Source: Eubacteriaceae bacterium (GTDB lineage Bacteria > Bacillota > Clostridia > Peptostreptococcales > Anaerovoracaceae). From it: a stretch of 64,000 nt of DNA. Position 1 is the stretch's first letter; each line of letters opens with the position of its first letter. Below are positions 1 to 8,904 of the stretch, in pieces. Below the pieces are notes generated by a model. It was not told the DNA's origin, searched no databases, and was given only the letters and a program-made list of their open reading frames with translations. The stretch spans positions 219,140 through 283,139 of the forward strand of contig CABIXY010000003.1 of assembly GCA_902362805.1 (NCBI GenBank), given 5' to 3'. Made by a program: the position numbers and the translations under genes.

Positions 1-257
1 AGGCACAGCTGAAAGACGGTATGCTTACCATCGACGCCAACACCAGCACAGCTAATGATGAAAAAGACGAAAATGGCAGATACATCCGTCGTGAAAGATT
101 CACAGGTTCCTGCAGCAGAAGCTTCTACGTTGGCGAAAATGTAACTCAGGAAGACATCAAAGCCAAATTTGAAGACGGCATTCTGAAAATCTGCGTGCCA
201 AAAGTTGAGAACAAGCCGCAGATTGAGGAAAACAAATATATTGCCATAGAAGGCTAA
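1..257 (+). CDS. Hsp20/alpha-crystallin small heat-shock protein (5' truncated)
   Basis: This is the C-terminal part of an ATP-independent holdase chaperone of the Hsp20 family. The reading frame is open from base 3, so the true start lies before the window. The visible part has the alpha-crystallin ending: a RRERFTGSCSRSFYVGE strand, then ITQEDIKAKFEDGILKI-like residues leading to a final CVPK, the usual A-x-(F/Y)-x-(D/N)-G-x-L-x-(I/V)-x-(V/L)-P pattern, and a short charged tail. A strong hairpin terminator follows at 301-340. The family call is firm; promoter, length and neighbours cannot be seen. Confidence 0.9.
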   Translation, partial: AQLKDGMLTIDANTSTANDEKDENGRYIRRERFTGSCSRSFYVGENVTQEDIKAKFEDGILKICVPKVENKPQIEENKYIAIEG

Positions 258-300
258 TCGCCAGGGGCAAGAGATTAGAAATCAACGAAATATCTTTAAA

Positions 301-345
301 AAGCGAACCGCCATTATTAATATGTAATGACGGTTCGTTTCTTTG
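301..345 (+). terminator. Rho-independent terminator after the Hsp20 gene
   Basis: A 16-base arm at 301-316 pairs with 325-340 (two G-U pairs) around an 8-base loop and runs into a T-rich stretch. Confidence 0.75.
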
Positions 346-400
346 CATGAAGCAGGACCTTTGTAGTTTGACCTGGAACGGGTTCTTTGCTGCCGACGTG

Positions 401-720
401 CCTTCATTTCTCAAAAAAGCTGGTACTCATGGCATAAAAAACGGAGGAAGCCTGTGTTTCTGCCTTCATTTTTAAATATTATAAATTTACTGGCGCTACT
501 CCCTTTGCAAACACTTGATTTGAATGGAAAATTATCCTATTTAATATAGAAAATGTAATGAATCTGACCAAAACCAGTTGACAAAAGAGGGAATGTCCTC
601 AAAATCAGAAGGAGTCGCTTCCTGCGCGCAAGTACAGAGTCAAAACTTGAGAATGAAGGCAGATTGGTTTACCGTAATCTAAAAATCCGCAAGCAGAAAG
701 TGAAAAAACAAAAATGAAGG
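401..720. repeat. Structured non-coding element, locus 1 (word AATGAAGG)
   Basis: The roughly 500-base gap between the Hsp20 and YczE genes has no convincing ORF. It holds CCTTCATT at 401-408 and 463-470, the 19-base core GCGCTACTCCCTTTGCAAA at 493-511, and the complementary word AATGAAGG at 652-659 and 713-720. Spacings are 62, 30 and 61 bases. A second locus at 24688-24990 has the same layout and core but a different word (CCATGTT/AACATGG). The arrangement could form RNA or DNA stems. The function is unknown. Confidence 0.55.
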
Positions 721-840
721 CACCCAACCTGCTTTTTCTGACGACAACGTCCGCCCATCAGTCCCCATCAGTCAGCAGTGCCGTTGAACAGGATGGATAT
801 TTGTGATAAAATAAGATAATAGAAAGCAGGTGATATATTA

Positions 841-1569
841 ATGAAAAAAGCCATCGTTTACAGGGCTTTCTTTTATGTTCTCGGCCTTCTGGTCATGGCC
901 CTGGGAATTACTTTGAACACAAAATCAGGTCTTGGCGTATCACCGATTATCTCGGTATCCTACTCGATATCAGACATTTGGAATTTTAACTTCGGCAACG
1001 CCACCTTTGTTCTATATGGAACCTTTATCATCACAGAGATGGTCGTCCACCTACTTCATCATAAAAAGGTGGCGGCGTTGGAAGAGAATCCTTCCTCTCG
1101 CCTGAAGCTGGTCTTATTGTTGGATTTGCTGCAGTTCCCATTGAGCCTGGTATTTACCAGGTTTATGAACTTATTTGCGGCCGTAATTCCCGATTTCCAA
1201 ACCGCATACCCTGATAGCTTTGCCGGCAGCTTCTGGGGCAGACTTATCGTACTGCTCGTAGCCATTGTCTTTACAGGCATCGGCGCGGCGATGTCTCTGG
1301 ATATGCGCCTCATACCAAACCCTGCCGATGGACTTGTACAGGCGATAGCAGATTTGAGCGGCAGGACTTTGGGATTCATCAAAAACTGTTTTGACGGATT
1401 CAACATCCTTTTGACTGCTGTAATCAGTCTGATCTTTGCCGGACATCTGATCGGCATCGGGTTGGGAACGATTTTGACTGTTATCGGCGTAGGACGTGTC
1501 ATCGCACTGTTTAACCGTCTATTGGAGTCAAAGGTGACCAGAATGGCACAGGTCAACAAAATAGAGTGA
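841..1569 (+). CDS. YczE/YitT-like integral membrane protein
   Basis: A 242-residue polytopic membrane protein related to the YczE (YitT-like) family of Firmicutes. Its transport or regulatory substrate is not established. Hydrophobic segments run at roughly residues 8-30, 55-75, 85-110, 130-155 and 175-220. The family-typical N-terminus with GITLNTKSGLGVSPI is present, as is the MSLDMRLIPNPADGLVQ motif before the last helices. A weak AGCAGGTG ribosome site precedes the ATG. The last eight residues (AQVNKIE and stop) are encoded by a direct repeat that recurs at the end of the downstream HEPN gene, so the natural C-terminus may have been rebuilt by an insertion. Confidence 0.75.
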   Translation: MKKAIVYRAFFYVLGLLVMALGITLNTKSGLGVSPIISVSYSISDIWNFNFGNATFVLYGTFIITEMVVHLLHHKKVAALEENPSSRLKLVLLLDLLQFPLSLVFTRFMNLFAAVIPDFQTAYPDSFAGSFWGRLIVLLVAIVFTGIGAAMSLDMRLIPNPADGLVQAIADLSGRTLGFIKNCFDGFNILLTAVISLIFAGHLIGIGLGTILTVIGVGRVIALFNRLLESKVTRMAQVNKIE

Positions 1570-1572
1570 ATT
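1535..1572 (+). repeat. Direct repeat, left copy, flanking the MNT/HEPN cassette
   Basis: TGACCAG (1535-1541), four differing bases, then 27 bases identical to 2393-2419. It covers the last codons and the stop of the YczE gene. The partner copy lies 847 bases downstream at 2382-2419. Confidence 0.85.
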
Positions 1573-1668
1573 ATGATAGATAACCTAGCTGATTATAAGG
1601 TGTATACTTTCTCATTAAATTGGGATATAATTAATGAAAGAAAAGAAGAAAACCGGGAGGTGAGGTTT

Positions 1669-2010
1669 ATGTGTTCATCAGATCAACTTGACATCCTTTT
1701 GCAGCAGATAGCACAAGTGTACCGGCAAGTATATGGAGAAGAAATTGTAAAAATTCTCATGTATGGTTCTTATGCAAGAGGAACCTTTGACGAAGAGTCG
1801 GATATCGATATTGTGGCAATCGTAAAGGGTGAAAGAGAGTCTCTTCAGCAGGGATTGAAACTGGTCTGGGAGCGGTCAGCTGAATTAGAACTAGAGTATG
1901 AAACCATCCTGTCACCGACAGTTATTCCCTATGATGAGTTTGAAAGATTTAGAGACGATCTTCCATATTATCGTAACATCGAGCGCGAGGGGGTTGAAAT
2001 TGTTGCCTGA
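1669..2010 (+). CDS. Minimal nucleotidyltransferase (MntA-like antitoxin)
   Basis: A 113-residue MNT-fold nucleotidyltransferase. The signature GSYARGTFDEESDIDIV (GS-x10-D-x-D) supplies the metal-binding acidic pair. Proteins of this type pair with HEPN toxins, and characterised MntA antitoxins AMPylate their HEPN partner. I chose ATG 1669 because GGGAGGTGAGG lies just before it. An upstream in-frame ATG at 1573 would add 32 residues that do not resemble the family. The gene overlaps the HEPN gene by about 10 bases, so the two are translationally coupled. The pair sits between direct repeats and is AT-richer than its neighbours, which suggests a mobile cassette. Confidence 0.85.
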   Translation: MCSSDQLDILLQQIAQVYRQVYGEEIVKILMYGSYARGTFDEESDIDIVAIVKGERESLQQGLKLVWERSAELELEYETILSPTVIPYDEFERFRDDLPYYRNIEREGVEIVA

Positions 2011-2416
2011 TAATAGAAGAGAACTTGCGAAATACAGGCTTGATATGGCTAAAGAAAGGCTATCTTCTGCAAAATTACTTTTGGATAATCGTAATTATAA
2101 AGACTCGATTGGGAGATCATATTATGCTATTTTCATGGCGGTCAGAGCGCTACTGGCAATTGATGGTGAAGACTTCTCAAGGCATACAGGAGTTATTTCT
2201 TACTTCCAAAGGACATATATTAAGACCAAAATTTTCGATGTAAAGTATTCAAAATATATTAGCGAGGCCTTTCAGATTCGGAACAACACTGATTATGCTG
2301 ATTTTTATATTGTCTCAAAAGAAGATGCTGAAGAACAGTACCGAAGAGCGGTAGAGTTCTATGAGCTTATTGAGAAATACTTGACCAGTCTTGCACAGGT
2401 CAACAAAATAGAGTGA
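2000..2416 (+). CDS. HEPN-domain protein (toxin partner of the MNT protein)
   Basis: A roughly 138-residue all-helical HEPN protein. The body reads KYRLDMAKERLSSAKLLLDN, SIGRSYYAIFMAVRALL, then IRNNTDYADFY, the motif region in which HEPN RNases usually carry R-x4-6-H. Here it is R-N-N-T-D-Y, as in PF05168-type HEPN proteins, so RNase activity is not assured. The start is uncertain: TTG 2000 or 2003 lies six to nine bases after GAGGGGG, and ATG 2045 would cut the first helix. The last residues, AQVNKIE, are the same repeat-encoded tail found on the YczE protein, so the C-terminus was probably acquired at the insertion site. Confidence 0.8.
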   Translation: MLPDNRRELAKYRLDMAKERLSSAKLLLDNRNYKDSIGRSYYAIFMAVRALLAIDGEDFSRHTGVISYFQRTYIKTKIFDVKYSKYISEAFQIRNNTDYADFYIVSKEDAEEQYRRAVEFYELIEKYLTSLAQVNKIE

Positions 2417-2419
2417 ATT
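2382..2419 (+). repeat. Direct repeat, right copy, flanking the MNT/HEPN cassette
   Basis: Matches 1535-1572 with only four internal differences. The final 27 bases are identical and encode the same C-terminal tail and stop in the same phase, here for the HEPN protein. Confidence 0.85.
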
Positions 2420-2517
2420 TCCTCTGTCCAAACTCATAAAAACATGTTACAATAGTTCCGACAAAATTTTAGAGTGTACGCCCCAAAGGGGTGACGCTAC
2501 TGAAGGAGGAATGAAAT

Positions 2518-2802
2518 ATGGCTCCGAAAATGACGGAGAAAGAAAAGAACCAGCAGATCAAAAAGGAGGCGCTGATTTCAGCAGGCCTTTACATTGCCTT
2601 TTTTATCTGGTGGTATTTTACTGGGTACGGTATCGCAGAAAAGGGAACGCCAGAGACTTACACCTATGTTCTGGGACTTCCAATGTGGTTTTTCCTGAGC
2701 TGTATCGTAGGATACGTGCTTTTTTCCATCGCTACAGTCTTTGTCGTCAAGAAATTCTTTAAGAATTTTGATCTCGGCGAAGAAGAGAAAGAGCAGGTGT
2801 AA
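2518..2802 (+). CDS. YhdT-like small membrane protein (DUF997), PanF partner
   Basis: A 94-residue protein with two hydrophobic helices (about residues 20-40 and 50-78) and charged ends. It matches the YhdT/DUF997 family, which typically lies just before panF and is thought to be an accessory subunit of the pantothenate symporter. It has a strong GAAGGAGG ribosome site, and its stop lies two bases before the panF start, so the two form one operon. The leader has a small hairpin, CCCC-aaa-GGGG, near 2480. The call rests on size, topology and position. Confidence 0.8.
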   Translation: MAPKMTEKEKNQQIKKEALISAGLYIAFFIWWYFTGYGIAEKGTPETYTYVLGLPMWFFLSCIVGYVLFSIATVFVVKKFFKNFDLGEEEKEQV

Positions 2803-2804
2803 CC

Positions 2805-4295
2805 ATGTCGTATACAGCAATTTTGATTACCGTTCTGGTGGTATATCTGATTTTTAATCTGGTGGCCGGACTGTGGGTCAGCAACAGGCAGGCCAAGGCC
2901 GATGCCGGAAAGGGATTTATCAATAATTATTTTATAGGTGGACGGTCTATGGGCGGCCTGGTCTTGGCTATGACCCTGGTGGCCACCTTTACCAGCGCCA
3001 GCAGTTTCATTGGCGGGCCTGGCGTGGCATATGAGAAAGGCCTGGTATGGGTATACCTGTCCATGATCCAGGTGCCGACAGCATTTATCATTCTAGGTAT
3101 CCTGGGCAAGAAGTTCGCCTTGATTTCCAGAAAGACGGGAGCCGTGACGGTGACCGATTATCTGAGGGCGAGATACAAATCGAAGGCGGTAGTTTGGATT
3201 TCTTCCATCTGTCTGGTGCTGTTTTTCGTAGCGCAGATGATGAGCCAGTTTATTGGCGGAGCGGTGCTGTTTCAGTCCATCACGGGATTGCCATACATAT
3301 ACGGCCTGGTGTTGTTCGGCGCGGTGGTCATCATCTATACCACCATCGGCGGCTTCAAAGCGGTGACCACGACGGATACTATTCAGGGTATCATCATGGT
3401 CATCGGGGGTTTTATCATTCTCGCAACTATTGTGACGACTGCCGGCGGTTTCGACTCCTTGATTGGAAAACTCAACGTGGCAAATCCGGATTGGGCGGAC
3501 ATCACCAGTGGCGGTTCTACGGCAAAAGCTTACGTCATGTCTTTCTGGGTCCTGGTCGGTGTCGGCGTTCTGGGACTTCCTCAGACAGCAGTGCGAGGTA
3601 TGGGCTTCAAAGATACCAAAGCACTGCATAACGCCATCATCTATGGAACCATCGTGGTCGGATTTTTAATGCTGGTCATGCACATCTCCGGCGTCTTTGC
3701 CCCAGCGGTGCTGGCCCCGGGCGAGTTTGAGACGACAGATTATGTCGTGCCGGCTTTGGTGCTGAAGTATATGAACCCTGTGGTAGCGGGTCTCTTTATC
3801 GCAGCGCCTTTGGCGGCAGTCATGTCTACCGTTTCATCGCTGTTGATTCTGGCGTCAGCCGCCATCGTTAAAGATTTGTACATGAACTACATTGCAAAGC
3901 CGGAAGTCAAAAAGGAACCGAAGTTCAACGGCAAGATTAAATGGATGTCCATCGGGACAACCTTCCTGATCGGCGTCATCGTGTTCATCTTTACCGTCTA
4001 TCCGCCGGATTTGATCGTGTGGATCAATCTCTTTGCCATGGGCGGGCTGGAATGTGCGTTTTTCTGTCCCATTCTCTTCGGGCTGTACTGGAAAAAAGCG
4101 AATGGGACAGCCTGTATTCTGTCGGCGGTCTGCGGTGTCACATCTTTTATTTTAATGAACACCTACGGTGTGTCCGTCTTGGGGACATCGCCAATCGTGC
4201 CGTCTATCATCATTTCGGTGGCGGCATTTGTAATCGGCGCCTATGTCGGAAAGCCGGTAGAGCAAAAGACCTTGGATCTGTTTTTTGCGGAATAG
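2805..4295 (+). CDS. panF: Sodium/pantothenate symporter
   Basis: A 496-residue sodium:solute symporter (SSS family) that imports pantothenate, the coenzyme A precursor, with Na+. About 13 hydrophobic helices are visible. The N-terminal NNYFIGGRSMGGLVLAMT and ATFTSASSFIGGPGVAYEKG segments are typical of PanF, as is the length. The GTG/ATG region overlaps the ribosome site inside the yhdT end. Terminator hairpin 4307-4342 ends the operon. The substrate is inferred from the YhdT pairing and family resemblance; a related SSS substrate is possible. Confidence 0.88.
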   Translation: MSYTAILITVLVVYLIFNLVAGLWVSNRQAKADAGKGFINNYFIGGRSMGGLVLAMTLVATFTSASSFIGGPGVAYEKGLVWVYLSMIQVPTAFIILGILGKKFALISRKTGAVTVTDYLRARYKSKAVVWISSICLVLFFVAQMMSQFIGGAVLFQSITGLPYIYGLVLFGAVVIIYTTIGGFKAVTTTDTIQGIIMVIGGFIILATIVTTAGGFDSLIGKLNVANPDWADITSGGSTAKAYVMSFWVLVGVGVLGLPQTAVRGMGFKDTKALHNAIIYGTIVVGFLMLVMHISGVFAPAVLAPGEFETTDYVVPALVLKYMNPVVAGLFIAAPLAAVMSTVSSLLILASAAIVKDLYMNYIAKPEVKKEPKFNGKIKWMSIGTTFLIGVIVFIFTVYPPDLIVWINLFAMGGLECAFFCPILFGLYWKKANGTACILSAVCGVTSFILMNTYGVSVLGTSPIVPSIIISVAAFVIGAYVGKPVEQKTLDLFFAE

Positions 4296-4306
4296 ACAAA
4301 AATGAG

Positions 4307-4342
4307 CCCGCATCTGCATTCATTTCTGAATTTGGATGCGGG
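4307..4342. terminator. Hairpin terminator between panF and a convergent gene
   Basis: CCCGCATC at 4307-4314 pairs with GATGCGGG at 4335-4342 and is followed by TTTCTTTT. It probably serves panF and may also serve the convergent gene. Confidence 0.7.
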
Positions 4343-4361
4343 TTTCTTTTATTACTATTTA

Positions 4362-4865
4362 TTACAGATATTTGCGTGCCATAGTCCAAAACCAGAGGCT
4401 TCCATCTGGATTGAATGTATAAACGATATACGGACAATCCAATTCATCTGCTTCGGTTTCTGATACGATAACAATGTAGATTCCTTCTGTCTGGCGGCAC
4501 AATGCCATAATTTCATAGTCTTCCTGGAAGAACTTCCCGTCCCTGTCATAGACCGCAAAATAACCTGGCACACCGACAGCTTCATAACGAATTTGATTTA
4601 CGTCAAAGTCATTTACCTGTTCTTTTAATTCCTCAATGACGTCCTCCTGTATACTTCCGTTCACAGAGAATGCATATACCTTGTACAGAAATGAACCATT
4701 GACAGCCTCAGTCAGCAGTACCGCGTCTGCGATTCCTTTGTGTACTGCATTGTCCCAGGTTTCCTGCGCATCTTTTCTCTTTCCTTTTCGCAGCATACCT
4801 GGAAAGACTTTCTTATAAAACTCGGGTGTCGCTAATTGCTGTTGTAGAGCTTGTTTATCTAACAT
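4362..4865 (-). CDS. Hypothetical protein, 167 residues
   Basis: I do not recognise the family. The protein is soluble, with no signal peptide or membrane segment. It has a helical, charged N-terminus (LDKQALQQQLATPEFYKKVF) and a beta-rich C-terminal half alternating aromatic and charged residues (YFAVYDRDGKFFQEDYEIM, YIVYTFNPDGSLWFWTMA). The start is supported by GGAGG eight bases before ATG 4865. It stands alone, convergent with panF and divergent from the secreted protein gene at 5111. Confidence 0.6.
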   Translation of the reverse strand: MLDKQALQQQLATPEFYKKVFPGMLRKGKRKDAQETWDNAVHKGIADAVLLTEAVNGSFLYKVYAFSVNGSIQEDVIEELKEQVNDFDVNQIRYEAVGVPGYFAVYDRDGKFFQEDYEIMALCRQTEGIYIVIVSETEADELDCPYIVYTFNPDGSLWFWTMARKYL

Positions 4866-5110
4866 ATTATTTCCTCCGATTTCAATATTAAATTTCTAAT
4901 TATTGGAATTATAGCATGATTCAGAGGTACTGTCACTTTTTTTATGTCGATGTTTGTCGTATACAATTTTTGATATGATAGCCATGCACAATTAGGAATT
5001 GGATTTTTAAGGTGATTCGTGCTAATATTCAGAATACAAGTAATATTACTAAGTTATTCAGCAGACTGGTTTGCGAACATACTATTTATCATGCAGAGGA
5101 GAACTTTCAA

Positions 5111-7255
5111 ATGAATAAGAGCATAAAAACGACTTGCAAGAAAACTCTTGTAATTCTTCTCGCCGTAATTACTATGGTTGGCTTTGGAATGCCTGGACTG
5201 TCCTATCTTGATGGTTCCGGCGACGCTGGAATATACTCATACGCGGCAGTGAAGTCTGGCGGCGAGTACATCAAATCCATCAAGGGCAGCACAATTACAA
5301 CAAAAGACGGGCAGAAAGAAAAGTACAATTCAGGAATGACATTTGTGTCAGGCGGATCTGAAATTATCTATGCCAGCGCAAAGACTAAGGTCAAAGCTGG
5401 TAAATCAGTAAAAGTTTACAAACAGTATTTCAAACCGTATAAGAACATTGTCTCTGGTTCAGATGACGGCGACGCTGGCGGCGCTCCAGGCGGCGGCACA
5501 GATACCGGGAATAAGTTCGGCAGCAGCACCAGCAAAATTGGCACAGCGAAATTCCGCATCGGCTATTATATCACCAACGGCGGCATAGACGGCGATCTTT
5601 CTCTCGTAAAAGCGAAGAGCAAGAGCGGAATATCCAGCCTTGTCGGAAAGACTTTGTCTCTGGGTAAAGGTGTCGTAGGCGGTACTGTGAAGACGAGCAA
5701 AAGCGGCAGAACGACAACCGTAAATAATCTTAAAGTCAACTCTTACAGCGATAATCTGAACCCGATTGTCGTGCAGGGAACCAATTCCGCGAAGAAGACT
5801 TATGCGAAAATCAACAACGCAAAGATTAATCTGCTCGGTAAGAGTGACGGCAGCGGTACGGTGTGTGATTTCAGTGCTTGGGGCGCTGCAATTTCTACCT
5901 TTGACAACGCAAGTACCATTATAGACAAGGCGAACATACATACCACAGGCGTTGCCAGATGTGCAGTAGAGGGCGACGACGGTTCCGACACTTTGATCAA
6001 GAACTCAAAGATTAAAGTAGACGGCGGCACACTCTATGATGGATATATCAATTCGGCAGATACAGAGACCATGGTAGCACCTCCATGGGTACTGGGTATC
6101 GTTGGAAACGCAAGAGCAACCAACCTGCTGGGTGACAACTCCACCATGACCGTGTATAATTCAGATGTATACGCAGCAAAATGGGGCGTACTGTCCACAG
6201 ATGGCTGCAGCAACGTAGTACTGGATGCAATCAATACGAAGATCAATATGGACCTCAGCGGAGACGATCTGACAGAGGACAGCGGCTACGGTGCATACGC
6301 CATCGGAAGTGCAACAGAGAACTTCTACGGTTCAACCTTCAACGTACCGACCTATGCAGTCATCTGTGCAAATGGAGATAATGTTGTCAACTTCTTATCA
6401 TCAAAAGGCAACATTCAGACCATGAAATACAGCGATGCGAAGAAGACATACGTCAAAGGCCAATATTCCTTCAAGGATTCACAGGTAAAGGATCAGAAGA
6501 CCACAGTCAACTCAGAGAATTTTGGTGTCAGCGTGTGGGGCGGCGGTACCGTTAATGTAAAAGACGGCACTACCTTTAACACCGGTTCTACAGCCTTCCT
6601 GTTTAAGACAGGCGGCCAGCACACAGGAGCTGCGGTCAACATTGACAACGCGAAGATCAATACGGAAAACAATACGCTGCTTCAGGTTCTTGACAACGAG
6701 GATTCAGCAGCTACAGACCCGAATAACGAGGGCATGGTATTCGTAAACAAATACTACGAAGAAAAAGAAGGCTGGTTAGGGCTTGAAAACGATACCCTTT
6801 ACAAAGCAGGAGAAAAGGACAAAGCGACAACAGAGGCTATCAATATCACTAACGCAACCCTCAGCGGCGATATCTACAACGGTTCTGGCTACAAGCAGAT
6901 GGCGGCTGAATTGAATGTAACTTTAGGAAAAGGTGCCAACCTGACTGGAGCCATCAGTGCTTCTACGATCAAGCACACGACAGACGGCGGTAAGACACAG
7001 AATACCAATATTCCGATGTCAAAATACTATCAGTTCGGTCATGTAATCAACAAGGCCTACTACAATGGGGCAAACGATGTCAACCTGACATTGACAGACG
7101 ATGCTGTTTGGAACGTAAAGGACGAATCCATCGTTACGTCTCTGACAGTGGGTGCGAATGCGAAAATCAACGGTACAGTCTATGTAAACGGTACAAAGAC
7201 TGCAGTTGAGGCGGGTAAGACTTATACTGGAACAATTACAGTAAAACCTTTATAA
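5111..7255 (+). CDS. Large secreted repeat-rich protein, probable beta-helix
   Basis: A 714-residue exported protein. Starting at ATG 5111, after AGAGGAG, gives a clean signal peptide: KKTLVILLAVITMVGFGMPG, with likely cleavage near residues 30-45. An in-frame ATG at 5012 would bury it behind 33 unlikely residues. The rest is rich in G, N, T, S, D and V, with recurring short strands such as INLLGKSDGSGTV and AVNIDNAKINTENNTLL ending in TLTVG-like turns, as in right-handed parallel beta-helix adhesins or lyases. I see no LPXTG, S-layer or dockerin motif, so surface attachment is unclear. Its G+C-richer central codons resemble the genome. Function unknown. Confidence 0.7.
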   Translation: MNKSIKTTCKKTLVILLAVITMVGFGMPGLSYLDGSGDAGIYSYAAVKSGGEYIKSIKGSTITTKDGQKEKYNSGMTFVSGGSEIIYASAKTKVKAGKSVKVYKQYFKPYKNIVSGSDDGDAGGAPGGGTDTGNKFGSSTSKIGTAKFRIGYYITNGGIDGDLSLVKAKSKSGISSLVGKTLSLGKGVVGGTVKTSKSGRTTTVNNLKVNSYSDNLNPIVVQGTNSAKKTYAKINNAKINLLGKSDGSGTVCDFSAWGAAISTFDNASTIIDKANIHTTGVARCAVEGDDGSDTLIKNSKIKVDGGTLYDGYINSADTETMVAPPWVLGIVGNARATNLLGDNSTMTVYNSDVYAAKWGVLSTDGCSNVVLDAINTKINMDLSGDDLTEDSGYGAYAIGSATENFYGSTFNVPTYAVICANGDNVVNFLSSKGNIQTMKYSDAKKTYVKGQYSFKDSQVKDQKTTVNSENFGVSVWGGGTVNVKDGTTFNTGSTAFLFKTGGQHTGAAVNIDNAKINTENNTLLQVLDNEDSAATDPNNEGMVFVNKYYEEKEGWLGLENDTLYKAGEKDKATTEAINITNATLSGDIYNGSGYKQMAAELNVTLGKGANLTGAISASTIKHTTDGGKTQNTNIPMSKYYQFGHVINKAYYNGANDVNLTLTDDAVWNVKDESIVTSLTVGANAKINGTVYVNGTKTAVEAGKTYTGTITVKPL

Positions 7256-7273
7256 TCATAAAAACTAGACAGG

Positions 7274-7320
7274 GAAGCCCTCTGGCAGCGGATGAAACTC
7301 CGGTGCCAGAGGGCTTCTTT
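7274..7320 (+). terminator. Terminator after the secreted protein gene
   Basis: GAAGCCCTCTGGCA (7274-7287) pairs with its complement ending at 7317, followed by TTTG. The stem is long and nearly perfect. Confidence 0.8.
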
Positions 7321-7331
7321 GCTGCGTCTGT

Positions 7332-8174
7332 CTATTTTTTCTTGTACCCTGTCATCTCCTGTTCTTCCAGGAATTTTAGGTGGTCCGAGGCTGTCATCAT
7401 TCCTTCGTGATTCGGATAGTAATAGCCGTACCAGAAAGAGAAGGGATCAACCCAGTTATTGCGCTGAATGAGTTGGGTGCCTTTGGCAGCATAGTCTTCT
7501 CCAAAATATGCTTTCGTAATCTCTCCGATGCGGGTCATCAGCTTTTCGTTGGGTTTGATATTCCAGTCGGCATACTTCGCTTTCCAAGCTGCCTGCAAGT
7601 CAGCGATATCCTGTTCCTGATAAGTCTCTTCGTGAACCATGACAGAAGGCGGGTATTTTCCAGAGATGGTGCCTTTGTTCTTGCGATGGCCCAGAGAGAC
7701 CATGATGACAGGCAACACCTGCTTCGGCAGGTTCAGCAGTTCGGCCACCTGGTTTTGATTTGTGACGATGTTGCCGATGAGAACGCAGCCCAGTCCCTCG
7801 GCCTCTGCGGCTATGCATAGCGTTTGGGCGGCGATAGCAGCGTCCATGATGAACATGGAGAGACTTTCGTAATCGAACTGGATGTTGGGCAAAACGGAAT
7901 AGGACTCGGCGATGCGCTTCTCGCGGTGCAGATCGACACAGAAAATCAGATTGACTGGTGCTTTGCCAATAAAACCTTGATTTCTGCAGAGCTTGGCCAA
8001 AGCTTGTTTTCTCTCTGGCTCCTTGACCTTGATGATAGAATAATTTTGAAATCCGCCTGACGTAGGCGCGCAGACTGCTGCCTCCAGGAGCCGCGAGAGC
8101 ACCGCTTCGTCTACGGGCTGGTCGCTGAAGTCACGGCAGCTATTTCTATTTTTCATGATATTCAGATAATCCAT
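7332..8174 (-). CDS. Nitroreductase-family NAD(P)H oxidoreductase, NfsA-like
   Basis: A 280-residue FMN-dependent nitroreductase-fold enzyme. It shows the N-terminal IMKNRNSCRDFSDQPVD (R-x-S-x-R-x-F motif), APTSGGFQNYSII for flavin binding, and MDAAIAAQTLCIAAEAEGLGCVLIG, all typical of the NfsA/Frp group, plus a C-terminal extension. The physiological substrate is not predictable; quinones, nitro compounds or flavins are usual. The start at 8174 has GGAGGTTACAT just before it, and the 31-residue upstream extension lacks family similarity. It is monocistronic and faces the lipoprotein gene divergently. Confidence 0.82.
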   Translation of the reverse strand: MDYLNIMKNRNSCRDFSDQPVDEAVLSRLLEAAVCAPTSGGFQNYSIIKVKEPERKQALAKLCRNQGFIGKAPVNLIFCVDLHREKRIAESYSVLPNIQFDYESLSMFIMDAAIAAQTLCIAAEAEGLGCVLIGNIVTNQNQVAELLNLPKQVLPVIMVSLGHRKNKGTISGKYPPSVMVHEETYQEQDIADLQAAWKAKYADWNIKPNEKLMTRIGEITKAYFGEDYAAKGTQLIQRNNWVDPFSFWYGYYYPNHEGMMTASDHLKFLEEQEMTGYKKK

Positions 8175-8319
8175 ATGTAACCTCCATCTATAATTCTTTC
8201 TATCTATCATAATGTTATTTTGCATAGATGTCACTATATAAATGATAAAAGATTGCGACAAAAACATATCATATCAACCCGCTTTCCGAATAGGATAGGA
8301 TAGCGGGGGGGCAAGTAGG

Positions 8320-8844
8320 ATGAAAAAGTCAATTTTAATGATTATGATGATGGGCGTAATATTTTTTGGCACAGCTTGCGGCGGTGCAGGTGCAAAATAT
8401 GCCGATTATGGCATGAAAACTTTGATGGAGGCTTCGACGGCGGATTGGGTAAAGACGATTGAGAAGGACTGCAAGATTACTGGGTTTGGACGACCCTATG
8501 GAACGGTCAAGGAAACTCTGGACAAAGATGAAAAGAAGATGGTTTGGAAAGTGACCTTTGAGATTGATGAAGACATAACGCAGGAGATGGTAGACGGTTA
8601 TGCGAAGGCCGTATGGGATGCCTGTGTAAAAGCTGACGGAGGCAAAATGCACAGCTGCAACGGGTATTTATATGATGAAGCCTGGGATGCGGAGCGCAGC
8701 CAGGTGCCGCTGAACTATTACATCTGGTATTATACGGTCAAACATAAGGAGTTTCGTGTCGGCATTTATCCGACAAATATGGAAGACGGTATACCAGGGG
8801 GCATCGTGCTGAAAATAGAGCGATGGAACTATATTAAGAAATAG
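8320..8844 (+). CDS. Putative lipoprotein, unknown function
   Basis: A 174-residue protein with a lipoprotein signal peptide: KKS, a hydrophobic stretch (ILMIMMMGVIFFGTA) and a lipobox ending GTAC, so Cys20 would be lipidated and membrane-anchored. The mature part is compact and charged, with tryptophans and tyrosines (LNYYIWYYTVKHKEF). I do not recognise a domain. Its ribosome site is poor (GGGGGGGCAAGTAGG). A perfect 14-bp terminator hairpin follows. Confidence 0.65.
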   Translation: MKKSILMIMMMGVIFFGTACGGAGAKYADYGMKTLMEASTADWVKTIEKDCKITGFGRPYGTVKETLDKDEKKMVWKVTFEIDEDITQEMVDGYAKAVWDACVKADGGKMHSCNGYLYDEAWDAERSQVPLNYYIWYYTVKHKEFRVGIYPTNMEDGIPGGIVLKIERWNYIKK

Positions 8845-8848
8845 AAAT

Positions 8849-8888
8849 AATCTAGGCAGGTATTCCTACCTGCCTAGATTGTTTTTTT
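8849..8888 (+). terminator. Perfect 14-bp hairpin terminator
   Basis: AATCTAGGCAGGTA at 8849-8862 pairs perfectly with 8867-8880 across a 4-base loop, followed by GTTTTTTTG. Confidence 0.92.
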
Positions 8889-8904
8889 GCCAGGGGCATC
8901 GGTG

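Noticed and set aside
2471..2517. Riboswitch upstream of the pantothenate operon
   Set aside because: Only one short hairpin; too short and no known aptamer pattern.
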